Shown here piece by piece: positions 34,990-46,263 of a DNA stretch of 64,000 nucleotides. The notes below the pieces were generated by a model, which did not search any database, was not told the DNA's origin, and saw only the letters and a program-made list of their open reading frames with translations. The position numbers and the translations under genes were made by a program. The DNA is taken from NCBI RefSeq assembly GCF_018873765.1, contig NC_057925.1, positions 12,473,568 through 12,537,567 on the forward strand. The letters are read 5' to 3'. Every line of letters begins with the position of its first letter. Position 1 is the first letter of the stretch. This DNA comes from Telopea speciosissima (Eukaryota; Streptophyta; Magnoliopsida; Proteales; Proteaceae).

Positions 34990-37900
34990 TGCGCGCCCTC
35001 TGTTGGAATATTAGAGGAATGAGGAAGGCTACTACCAAGACAGCCTTGAGTATTTTTATTAAAGAGATGAACCCAAAATTGGTTTGTATTGCGGAACCAA
35101 TGGTGGACGTGAATCGGTTCCCTGTGCTGTTCTTTAATAAGTTGGGGTATGATGCATACTTCATTCACAATAACCGTCTTGATAGAGCTCCAAACCTCTG
35201 GGTAATATGGAAACGTGGATATGCTAAGCCCTCCTTAGTGATGGAGTCTGAACAACAGATCACGGTTAAGGTGGATTGGAGTCAGAGAAGCTTCCTCTTG
35301 ACTTTTGTGCATGCTAAGTGCTTGAGAGCCTTGAGAAGGGATCTGTGGACTGAGCTTGGTGCGATGGCGCCCCTGGACTCTTCTCCCTGGCTTGTTGCAG
35401 GGGATTTTAATGCTACTCTTGCTTCATCTGAGTAAAAAGGCCCGGGATCCTTCGGGGATCGGCAGCTGAGTTTGGGGCGATGGTGGATGCTTGCTCGCTT
35501 ATGGAGGTTTTGTCTCAGGGACACAAATTCACATGGACAAATAACAGAAGGTATGGGCACGTCTCTGCCATATTGGATAGAAGTTTTTGCAATGACTCTT
35601 GGCTTTCTGTGTTTGGAGACTGCTCACAGACTGTGCTTACAAGCACTGTGTTAGATCATGCGCCACTGCTGGTGAATCGATCACTAGGCCGTCCAATGCC
35701 CCCTTTCGCTTCCAGCGGTTTTGGTTAGAGCATCCCAACTTTCTCTCTGTAGTGGAGGTGTCCTGGAAGGAGTGGATGAGTGGCTCTTCTCCGTTTGTTC
35801 TGGCCTAGAAACTGAAGAGACTCAAACCCACCCTGAGAGGTTGGGCTAAGGAGAATTATCCAATCTTTGAAATGTAGCTCTATACAACAAAGAGTGTGTT
35901 GGAGGCTGTACAGGCCGAGATTGACATTTAGGGATGACTGATCAATTGTTTGATCGTGAGGCTGAGGCAAAAAAGGCATGCGCCACAGCGACTGAGAATT
36001 ATGGAAAATTATGGGCAGAAAAATCCAGGTTAAAAAGGAAAACTCTTGGAGACAGATGCAGTAAGTTCTTTCACCTATCTACAAAAATGAGAAGGGCTAG
36101 GAATACCATCCGCACTCTGAAAAAAGAAGATGGGGAAACTCTTGTTGACCAAGACCAGATAAAAAAACATGTGGAAGAATATTATGAGAACTTTCATAAG
36201 GCTATGGAGGTTACTGAGCATGAGGAGCTACTCAACTGTATCCCTCGGGTTTTGGAGGAGGTGGACACTTTTAGACTGGACTCGGTCCCATGTGACTCTG
36301 AGATAAGAGCGGCGGTGTGGGAATTGGACCCGGATAGTGCACCGGGGCCTGACGGGTTCCCTGAGGCTTTCTTCAGAGCGTGTTGGGAGGTGGTAGGGTC
36401 GGATGTATGTAATGCTGCGCGGCTTTTCTCCTCCTCCGATCGTATCCCTGCTGGAATCAACAACTGCTTTCTAGCGCTTATCCCCAAAATGGATGGTGCT
36501 GCTTCTTTGGATAAGTTCAGGCCCCTTTGCATGGGGAATTTTTTTTGTAAGATTTTATCCAAGGTGATGGCTCGTCATCTTGAGATGGTCCTTCCTAGAC
36601 TGATCTCGGAGGAACAGGGTGCCTTTTAAAAAGGGAAGGTCATCCAAGACAACATATCTCTAGCTTCGGAGCTTGCTAAGATTATGTCATCTGCCACGAG
36701 AGGAGGAGGTTTGGGGCTGAAAATCCACATTCAAAAGGCTTATGACACAATTTCGTGGGACTTCATCTTTAAAGTTCTTCTCAAATTTGGGTTCTCGGAG
36801 CGGTGGATAAACTGGATTCGCAGTTTGCTCATATCTACTAGAATCTCTGTGCTTGTGAATGGCGGCCCTATGGGTTTCTTTGGTGTTGAACGTGGGCTGC
36901 GACAAGGGGACCTCATTTCACCCATGATTTTCATTATAGAAGAGGAGGTCTTGTGCAGGGGTTTGACTAAATTACTCAATGAAAAAATAATTATCCCCCT
37001 TCATGGCCCGCGGGGAGTTCGCACCCCGGGCCATTGTTTGTTCGTTGATGACATATTTATTTTCACTAATGCTTCTATTAGGTATGTCAGGAATCTCAAA
37101 TCTTTTTTATGTCAGTACCAAGAATTTTTAGGTCAAAGGATCAATCTGAACAAGAGCAAGTTATTCCTGGGGTCCATTCCCCCTAATAGACGCCAAGCCA
37201 TAGTGGAGGAGCTGCAGATTCCGGTTTGTAAATTCCCTACTAGATACCTTGGAGTAGTGATCTCTAAAGGCCGTGTGAGAAAAGACATGCTGCTGCCCGT
37301 GCTGGACAGAGTCAGACACAAGCTTGCAGGTTGGAAGGGTAAACTTTTATCTATGGCGGGTCGAGTGGAATTGGTGAAGACTGTGGTGTCCAGCATGCCT
37401 ATTCACAGCTTCTCGGTGTACTGGTGGCCCACATCCCTGCTCGCTATTCTTGAACGATGGATGAGGAATTTTATTTGGACTGGCGATGCCGAGTCTTCTA
37501 AAGCTATCACTGTCAGGTGGGATAAATTCTGCAGGCCTAAGGAGGAAGGGGGTCTTGGGATCAGGAGGGTTAGGGACGTCAACAAAGCTATGCTCAACAA
37601 GTTAACCTGGAAGATTAGGAACGAGGCATTGGTTTCTTGCTCCTTTCTTAGACATTGCTTTGTCAATAAATGGGGTAATATCTGGCCAGGCTATAGAACC
37701 TCTTCCATTTGGCTAGGGATTAGGAAATTGTGGAGCTTTGTGGCGGCTAACGAACGTTGGATCCTGGGGAATGGTAAACACATCAATTTTTGGAGAGACA
37801 GATGGTTGGGTCCGAACTCTATTTAGGACGAAACCCGCCTTGACGAGGCTTTCTTCACCAACGAAGGGACCAAAGTGGGAGATTTCATCGAAGATGGGGT

Positions 37901-39110
37901 GTGGAGGCTTCCGCAAGTCACCTCGACTGCCATGGTCAACGTTTTTCAGGTGATTAAAACTATCCAAATTCCAAACTACCTGGTGGAGGATTCAATTCGA
38001 TGGTGCCTGTCGAAATCAAGAGAGTTCTTAGCGGCGATGGCTTGGGAAGGTATAAGAACGAAGTCGCCAAAAGTTCCTTGGGCCAATCTAGTTTGGTATA
38101 AACACCTCCAACCTCGACACTCCCTGTTTGGGTGGCGGTTGGCTCATGGAAAGATCCCCACTGATGATGAGGTTCAAAAATGGGGTATTAGCTCGGCATC
38201 CAGGTGCTCTCTGTGTAAGAAGGATTGTGAATCGGTACACCATGTGTTTCTCAATTGTGAATTCAGTACTGCAGTTTGGAGTACGTTCTCCTCCTGGTTT
38301 GGTCATGTGTGGGGTCGGCCCTCCACTATTCAAGACCTCTTTGGGTGGTGAAAAAGGAAGTTGACAAGCTCGAATGTTAAAGACCCGTGGGCTGCAGGTG
38401 CAATTGTAATTTGCACAGTGTTATGGGAAAAACGTAATAGAAGATGCTATGAGGGCCCCTTCCGCAGTTTGAAGCAGATCCTGGACAGTATTAAAGGGGA
38501 GATTAGGGACTGTAATTTTGTGATCAAAGGGATAAAGACTTTCCAAGACCTGAGCTGTGTCAGAACTCTGGCCTGGCTACCTCTAACGCTACAGCACGAG
38601 GTATCTCTGAGGTCTTTTGGTGTAAACCAGCTTGCCATTGGATCAAGCTCAACATTGACGGTAGCTCTCTTGGGAACCCGAACAGGGTGGGGGCGGGGGG
38701 TGTATTTCGCAATCACCATGCCCAAGTGGTGCACTCCTTCGGCAGGTACTTGGGGCTTTCCAATAGCTTCGTGGCTGAATTTGAGGCCTTGATGGATGGG
38801 CTTTTCATTGCGAGGGAGAGGGGGATCAGGGATCTGTGGATTGAATCTGACTCGGCGTCGGTAGTTATGTCCATTCACTCCTTAAACATTCCTTGGTTTG
38901 CGCTCCAAAGATGGCAGGTGATTAAACCATATCTAGAGTCTTGTAATTGAAAAATATCTCACTGCTTCAGAGAAGCGAACCCAATAGCGGATTATATGGC
39001 AAAGCATGTGGCAAAAATTGGAGACTCTCTATCAAATAAGGTCTTCCCTAGACACATTGAAGATCAGCTGGCACATGATGCCATGGGTCTATCTAGATAC
39101 AGATTCCTGT
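34989..39110 (+). pseudogene. L1 ORF2 protein (endonuclease, reverse transcriptase, RNase H), broken
   Basis: Endonuclease: 34989-35435 (CWNIRGM, CIAEP, PWLVAGDFNATL), then after a stop and frameshift 35480-35728 (TWTN, LDHAPLL). Reverse transcriptase: 35934-36629 and 36684-37826 in one frame, separated by a TAA at 36627-36629. It has SAPGPDGFPEAFF, RGLRQGDLISPMIF and a catalytic FVDD. The zinc-binding region is 37875-38351 (PRHSLFGWRLAHGKIPT, CSLCKKDCESVHH). RNase H follows at 38650-39060 (NIDGSSLGNP, AEFEALMDG, ESDSASVV, REANPIADYMAKH). Between six and eight stops or frameshifts are present, few for 4 kb, so the insertion is moderately young. Confidence 0.9.
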
Positions 39111-39235
39111 AATGGTATGGGTGAGTCATGTTTATGTCTCCGCCCTCGGTGGAGTTTCATTTGCGGTCTAGTGCTTGGGTTTTGACCCCTCTCTATGTTC
39201 CTTTTTGGTTTCCTTAATATAATGATCTTTTGGCC

Positions 39236-39250
39236 AAAAAAAAAAAAAAA
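39236..39250 (+). other. L1 poly(A) tail
   Basis: A run of fifteen A ends the LINE after GATCTTTTGGCC. Confidence 0.8.
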
Positions 39251-40206
39251 AGAGGACCATTAGAGGTTTGCGCAGGTTTTTAATTCCAGAAGATAAAACA
39301 TAAGTATACCTTTGGGAACAAGACAAGTTGTAACGAAAAGAAAGTTAAAACTTCTTAGTTCACCATGTACTTTGGTTACAATAAGATTTTTTCTAAAAAT
39401 ATATACAAGAGAGAGGTTCCCACACTGCCAGTGTAGGAAGGAATATTCATGCATGCTACACCAATGGGTGTCCTGAAAAAGGTATCATCCATATAAAACC
39501 TACATTTCAAGAACAAGTAACAAAAATAATAAAAAAATCATGTGAGATAAATTGCGCATTGGTAGAAAGAGAGAGAGAGAGAACTTGTATAAGTGGTAAG
39601 AATAACCTCATATTCCTGTCCTACTTTAACTTGAGAGTGGTACCGGGGCTTCTATAAAGTCATAAGTGGCGGACATGAAATCAATCCTGGTTTTGTCTGT
39701 AAAGAGTAATGAATTTATAATGAGAAAATGTGGGTACTACTGCAAAAGTAACATTCTCCAAATGGGAAGAACGATCCAGATCCAGATCCTCTATTGCCGA
39801 TATACTGCGCAGACACAGCAAGGTGTAAAATGACCGACTTAACCCCACTCAGGTAAGACGTGAAATGACAGCCTTACCCCCCACTCGGGCAGTAGAGGAT
39901 GAGGATCGAAATCCAAAGGATCCATAATTTGCACTTACTAAAGCCAAATCCCTGTGTTTTTTTTTTGTTTTTTTGGTCGCATTGATCCTGTAATTATGGA
40001 ATATAAGTATTTGGCATTAGGCCAAAGATTAAGGATCACCAAGAACCAATTGGACGTTTCTAGCTTCTTCCATTTGTCTTTAATATTTAAAGCCAAAGAC
40101 GGGTTCGGCGAGAGAATCTCCAAGGCAGCTTTTCTCATGCTTTCTATGGTAATTCTTGAACTGAGAGTGCCTTCTCTGAAGGACTTGGTTTTGTTTTGTT
40201 TTTGTG
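39251..40206. other. Unique-looking sequence without a recognised gene
   Basis: No protein family is recognisable. Opposing open frames cover about 39938-40234 on both strands; neither has a known motif. This may be host sequence, as TE hallmarks are absent. Confidence 0.3.
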
Positions 40207-40236
40207 TTTTTTTTTTTTTTTTTTTTTTTAACAAGA

Positions 40237-40304
40237 GATTTGAGGAGGCATCTGCAAAGCTGAAAGAGCAGTTAGCTTCATATGGCCTAGGTCCACCAGC
40301 TTAA
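40237..40304 (+). CDS. Possible orphan terminal exon
   Basis: A 24-T tract (40207-40230) and AACAAG resemble a strong 3' splice site. The frame that follows encodes RFEEASAKLKEQLASYGLGP plus two residues and stops TAA at 40302-40304. Downstream sequence to about 40570 is T-rich with several TTTGTA strings, like a plant 3' UTR. No upstream exon is recognisable within the L1-rich region, and I cannot assign a family. It could equally be chance. Confidence 0.22.
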
Positions 40305-40734
40305 GAAGCTGCTTGCTACTGGGAATCCTTTGCATTCTACATCAGAAGATCTTTTCAGACCACAGAGACAGGATGTAATGCAATACTGGTGCATCGTCAT
40401 TGAAAATCTATATAGTGTTCTGATTTGTATATAATTTTTTTTTTTGTTTTTTTGAAATCATTTGTACATAATTTATTGTATATGAGAAAAGTTTATGATC
40501 TGGAAGAATCTGGTGTAAAACTGGTGCAATACCATTTATAAGATATCTGTTTGTACACAATATCATTTCAAGGCATTAGCTTTTCTCCTTACAGGCTCTT
40601 TTTGTTTGTGAGGTTTGTTATTGTTAGGCACTTTAAGTCCCTTTCTTCTCTCTTTCCCTTATTTAAAGGAAAGGGTTTTCTAGCTAAGACTTCTACAATG
40701 TGGGGTATCTTCCATGCTACATCAATGACAGTAT

Positions 40735-40925
40735 GAGAAATGCTATAATCTATATGGGTTTCACACGATCAATGTAAGAAAGAAAAAATAATATAAAAAA
40801 ACTCATGTGAGAGGATGATAATATATTGGGATCGATATAATTCATGTGAATTCCACACGATCATTATTGAAAAGAATAAACAATATAAAAACTCATGTGA
40901 GGATTATAATACTCTGGCATCATAG
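40735..40925. repeat. Local direct repeat around CACACGATCA
   Basis: A block with TTCACACGATCAATG, AATAATATAAAAAA and ACTCATGTGAGAGGAT occurs twice about 110 bp apart. It is AT-rich and may be a MITE remnant. The surrounding 40570-42080 has no recognised gene. Confidence 0.55.
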
Positions 40926-42089
40926 AAAACTTTTTTACATGAAAATAATCGGAAGGCCAACAACAACAACCACAACGATGGTAGCCCGACATGTCTTTTT
41001 GCCACTCTGACCTAACAGAATGGGTTGAGTGTCCATCCATCTATCATTTGGGTTGCAAACTTGCAATTTTCAAGATACGCCTCGTAATCACGGATATAAT
41101 TTTGGCTGACAATGATTATTTTATTACTAACTACTACCTTTTTTTTGCCAAATTTACTACATAATATGTCCCATAATAATATAAAATATAAAAAAGAGTT
41201 AAGTCCAAAACATAAACCCATCTATAAAAAGGATTAATCAAATATCTTTTCCATCTTATCTCTTGTTCTAATGTATACTAGTATACTTAACACCACCTTT
41301 ACTTGTTTTTTACTTGTAATTGCATTACTTTTCCTTTATAATGGCAACATCAAAGGACTGCAATGTCAAGGTCCATTGATTTAAGCTCCAGAGTCCAGAG
41401 ATGTATGGATGATGCGGCTCAAGAGGGAGTTCCAAATGTCAGAAAAATTACAAAAATACTATTGGATTAAATCACCATAAGCCCTCTTCTAATCAAGTAA
41501 TTACTGCAAAGGAAATTTTATTTAACATAAGAGCTTATAATTAATTGTTTTGTATTACAAAATCAAATTTGGTTCCAAAAGAAGTTGTGGAAAATGTTTT
41601 TCTGGGCAGGTCTAGACAAACAAAATCATTTCTTGGCGGGCTTGATTTGGATTCAGACGGTTCCCATCTTTTTGGCCCTCTCTACCTTTTTTTGGTTTCT
41701 CCCCTTTCCTCCTTTTTGGCAATTTTTGCTTGTTCCCTCCTATAACTGTATATTTTACTCCAATGACACATTCTTGCGATCGACTCCTATGTCTGCGTGG
41801 GGCTCCTCTGTAGCGCGACACAGCGTCTAGCGCACCATCTGACAATCTGCAGTGCATGGATACCCAGCCCAATCTTTGATAATCCCAAGGTGAAATGAAA
41901 AGTACAAAAAAGAACTGAAATGGAGAGACGGGAGGGGGGAGAGAGATGGTGGGGAAGGGAACTGAAATGGTATAGGGCGAGGGAAGGACATGGGGATACC
42001 ACTAGCAGAGTTGCAGAGGGAGAGGGCAGGGTAGAGAGAGAGAGTACGGTCCCAGCCGGTCTTAGGTAAGTAGTTCAATGGCTAAGATT

Positions 42090-43595
42090 GGATGGACTTA
42101 AATCAACACATAATGAATTGAAGAACGGACTATCTAGCTATTTTTACGCACGTACTGCTATATTTTAGCCAAAGAAACAAAATAGGAAAATTTGTTTTCC
42201 AAAGGGGGATTAGGAGAGAGAAATTAATTCAAAATGGGACTCCTATCTTAGAGGGAATTAGAGGAATAATAGGGAAATCCATCTAAGGAGTTTAAAAACC
42301 CCATTAAGCAAACCGTGGGCATGCATAAGCTGCTGCTCCACGTTTTTTAGAGGAAAACCAGAGAAGAAAAGAAAAATAAAAGAGAGAGAGAGAGAGAGGG
42401 AGAAGGATTTCTTCAAAGACTTGATTTTAATCAAAGACTAGGTTTTTCTTCATCAATTAAGGCTAGAATCAAAGGGTTTTTCATTCAATTGAAGGATTTA
42501 AGGAGTACCTTTGAAGGATTTTGAAGAATCACTAGAGAATTCATTGAAGCACTATCAAATTTTTGCTCAATTTTGGAAAAATAAAATTCTGAGTTCTGGG
42601 GAATTCGATTGAGGACTTCAATAGCATCAGATCTATGAGTTAACATCTATTACCTGGTGCTCATTTTGTATTTAAAATATTCTCCTCTCTTGTTCAAAAA
42701 TTCTGATTGTTCAAGCATGTGTTAAAAGATTTATTTAAGAAAACTACGTTGAAAATTTATTGATTTAAGGGCATAGTAGCATGAGATACAGTGAGAAGGA
42801 TGTTATGATGATATTCTTCATGATTCTAGAGCATGGTAACTCCTTGCATGCTTATGGATGTATGGATGTTTATGATTATTTAATTGTGATTGAGAAGGTG
42901 AGCTTGTAATACGGTACGGGGCATACTTCTTGTCTTCACCTTTAGTGAGTGAGTTGCACTTGTAGTACGGTGCAAGGTAGATATTTGTGGCTACTTTGAT
43001 GTGTATGCTCATGATTAAACTCGGATATCGTGATCATGCTTTAGGCCAGGTGTAGGCATGATGTTTATGCTTGGTTATTAATATGCTATCTTACTGTTTT
43101 CGTGAAATATGTTATAGGGATGAGTAACCCTAATATTTATGTATATATTTTTCAACTCTATTATAGTACATGTCTTTTAAAATATTCGTATCAAGTTCGG
43201 ATGTTATCTTGCTAAGTTTCTTCCTAAAGCATACCTTAACTTTTTTCAGATGAGAAAGCCATAATTATTGATCAGACTTGTGTGGAGAACCAAGACAATG
43301 AAGCTTATGGTTGTACGAGGACATACTTTATGATTGATTCTTGAAGTTTATTTAAATTCTGTTTTAGACTTGAACTTTAAAAGGACATGAAATTTGGAAA
43401 TTTGAGACTATGTTCTATACTATTAAAAACTTGAATTTAATCTTGTTAATTGAATGGATAAGGATAGAGACTCCCGCTGCAATTAGGTTTTAAGGTTACA
43501 GGATGACTTATAGTCAAGTTCACTCTAGTTCACCCTCCCTAAGACGTATGATCTTGTGAATTGTTAACAACCAAATCCCAGACCGGGTTTAGGGG
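42090..43595. other. Probable LTR-type repeat remnant
   Basis: This stretch has a purine-rich leader-like part (42360-42420, GA-rich) and ends with ACCGGGTTTAGGGGGTGTTATA, a terminus style common to plant gypsy LTRs. There are no reading frames and no second copy in the window, so it may be a solo LTR. Boundaries are uncertain. Confidence 0.35.
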
Positions 43596-43870
43596 GTGTT
43601 ATACTAGAGGCGTGTGACAACAATATGTAATGGCGTGAATAGAAACATGTCTTCAGTGTGCGACGGCAATACATAATGGTACACTAGGGATGGCTTCCAG
43701 AATACGATGGCAATATGTAATGGCATTACGGGTAACAAAATGGTGTACAAATAGAAACATGTCTCTAGTGCGCAATGGCGATACAAAATGGTACACTAGG
43801 GATGGTTGCCAGTATGTGACGGCAATATGTAATGGCATTATTGGTAACAAAATGGTGTCCTCAATCCTAT
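43596..43870. repeat. 112-bp tandem repeat, about 2.5 units
   Basis: Units start AATAGAAACATGTC at 43638 and 43750. They contain GGCAATATGTAATGGCATTA and ATGGTACACTAGGGATGG. A partial unit precedes them at about 43600. Confidence 0.9.
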
Positions 43871-44013
43871 GAGGCATAGTATGGCAAGTCACTGAGATAA
43901 CTGACTTCAGGAAGTAAAAGACAAGTGATGTTTTCCTTGTTTTGAATGCCATGCATGATATCTTATATATGATCAGATATAATATTCTAAATTGATAGAT
44001 TTATGAAAGAAGC

Positions 44014-44216
44014 GCATTTATAGCGTGATTTATCAGGTGTACACGTTTGGATTTAGTCGCGTAATATGATATTGTTCTTTCTCACTGGGTTAGTTAAGCT
44101 CACCCCTCCTTCATTGAATATTTTGCAGAGCATGTACATTTAGAGTGTCATTGTGTAGAGTGTACAAGTTGGGCTAGGGGGAGGGGTGTAAGAACCCCTC
44201 AGTAGGAGATCGTGAG
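44014..44216. repeat. Dispersed repeat B (partner at 6674-6877)
   Basis: This matches dispersed repeat A, including AATATGATATTGTTCTTTCT and the terminal GTAGGAGATCGTGAG. Downstream sequence differs from copy A. Confidence 0.7.
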
Positions 44217-46263
44217 ATAGAGAAACCTGGAGACTTTTCTTAGAGATTTTGTGGTTAATATAAATTTGAAAGAAATTACTTCTGATATAATTGAAATGAT
44301 GATTGTAGAGATGTAAACGGAAGTATGATGAGTTCGACATAGTAGCTTTGAGTGTGAATAACAAATGAATGAAGAAGTTTAGAAAGTAAATTTAAATAAA
44401 TTCTATGAATGATTTTAGATCTTCCGCTATGGCTTGATTTTGATATGATTTTAGTTTCAGCAGTTATCACACGATGGCCTGTGAGAGCCATAACCCATAT
44501 CTTTTATCCGGATTTGGGGGTATTACAGTTTTAGTCAATTCAACTGATATGGGCTGGAAATTAACACCTCCTAGTTGTGGACTAGGAAGGGAGAATGCAA
44601 ACGACATGGGAAAGGAGTCAGGGTGCGAAAAAATCACATCATTAGCCTTCATTAGTCCTCTTATCATAAAACCACATCATTGTATGAAGGGCAAAAAAGT
44701 TTCGTTATCAATTCTGTTTGTAACCTGCGTACCCTTTAAATAATCTTGAAATTAAAGTTGCAACGAAAGAAATATAACTGCACTATGAACTAAGCATTAT
44801 AGTCATTAAAACATTAAAAAAAAAAAAAAAAAAAAAAAGAAGAAGAAGAAATCGCAATTTACCAACTTACACAAATTTGAGATGGAAATCGTTGTAGGTA
44901 AGGATATCTGTAGTATTTCCTTTTCTTTCCCCTTTCTTCAAAGTGAGGGAAACCATCCTACAAGCAAGATGGTGTATGAAGAAATGATGGATATATTTAA
45001 TTTTATGGATAGATCAATTTCATTTAAAAACGAGTACATTTTTTTTGGTAAAACAATAATACATTACATACATTAAATGTCTAATACAATAGTTGCCTCA
45101 TACGACATTAAAAACAAATATAATTGACAAACAATATCTACAACATGCACTCCTTTCACAAGTACTGTTGTAGTCAAAACATAATGCCCTAAGCCTCCCA
45201 ATTATTTCCTCATGGCACATACTTAAAACACACCCATGTAATATTCTAGATTACTTCTTGATACGAAGCAAGAGAGGAAAAATATCCCATTGTCATGATT
45301 GGAATTATTCTTGCTGTAGCTAATGTATTAGCTGCCTTCAATATGTTTTTGTACTTTCAGTTGTCTAGCTTCTCAATGTCCATAGGAGACAGCTCTAGCA
45401 TTAAAAATAAAATCAAAAGAACTTTCTCATATCATGAGACGAGAAGAAACTTCTTATATTTTCCATATCGCCAAGCCCAGCAAAATGGGCCTCATTTCGC
45501 TATGTGAAGAGATGATGTCTTAACTGAATACATTTTCCTCTTGATTGGGCATAATAGGAAAGGTGACCATTATGTCAATCAAAGGTTAATAAAACTCCTT
45601 AGGGGTCTTTGTTCATAAATACTCTTTCCAAAGTGTTAAAACTATGAAAACACCCTTATTTAGAGGAACTTAGGTTCTCAAGAATGCATATTCTAGGGAT
45701 GATCCGCTGCACACCACATTAAATAAAGGGGAAAAGCATCAAATTGGTAATTCTGTCAATTCTACCTTTTGGATGTCATTGATCAAAATACCCTTTAATT
45801 CTTTTTGCTCACTCAATGGCATCCAATGGTTATCCCTAATCAGGTTTTCCAAAGGATTTCTATCCATTTTAGAGCTTTAAAAGAAGAAGAAGAAGAAGAG
45901 AAAAAAGAAATAAAGACAATGGGGAAAAGGGAAAAAAAAATGGAAGAATCAATTTCCCTATCCGATTGGTAATTAATTGAAACCTAGGTCTTTCTGTTGA
46001 AAACAATGTGAAACGTTTTGATTTCTAACTTAGGCGTTAGTTGAAGAGCCAAGGCATATGATACCAACAACAAAAAATCCTACAAAAGACTATAATGATT
46101 CACTAATGGCCCATTTAATTGTAATTGATATCCAAATTACTAAGATTAAAATCATAATTAACTCAAACGGAACAAAAATGTTTCAGCTTCATTAACAATT
46201 ACATTAAACTCAATTTTTTTATGGAAACGATGACTTACCACTGTTCGTAGTCCTTACTATAAT
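44217..46263. other. Intergenic stretch downstream of the receptor kinase
   Basis: A GGATTTGGGGGTATTACA string at 44510 resembles a gypsy LTR end. An A-run at 44816-44840 could be a retroposon tail. No coding sequence or structured RNA is recognised. The last few hundred bases before 46263 presumably contain the receptor gene's 3' UTR. Confidence 0.4.

Larger units (their letters stand above)
34702..39250 (+). mobile_element. L1-type LINE with C-terminal RNase H
   Basis: The element runs from a 5'-truncated ORF1 tail to an A-tail at 39235-39250 on the plus strand. Its ORF2 has endonuclease, reverse transcriptase, the C-terminal zinc-binding region and RNase H in order. It starts inside the TFIIS pseudogene, so the 5' end is truncated by incomplete reverse transcription or was joined there. 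I could not identify target duplications because the 5' junction is uncertain by a few bases. Confidence 0.9.
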
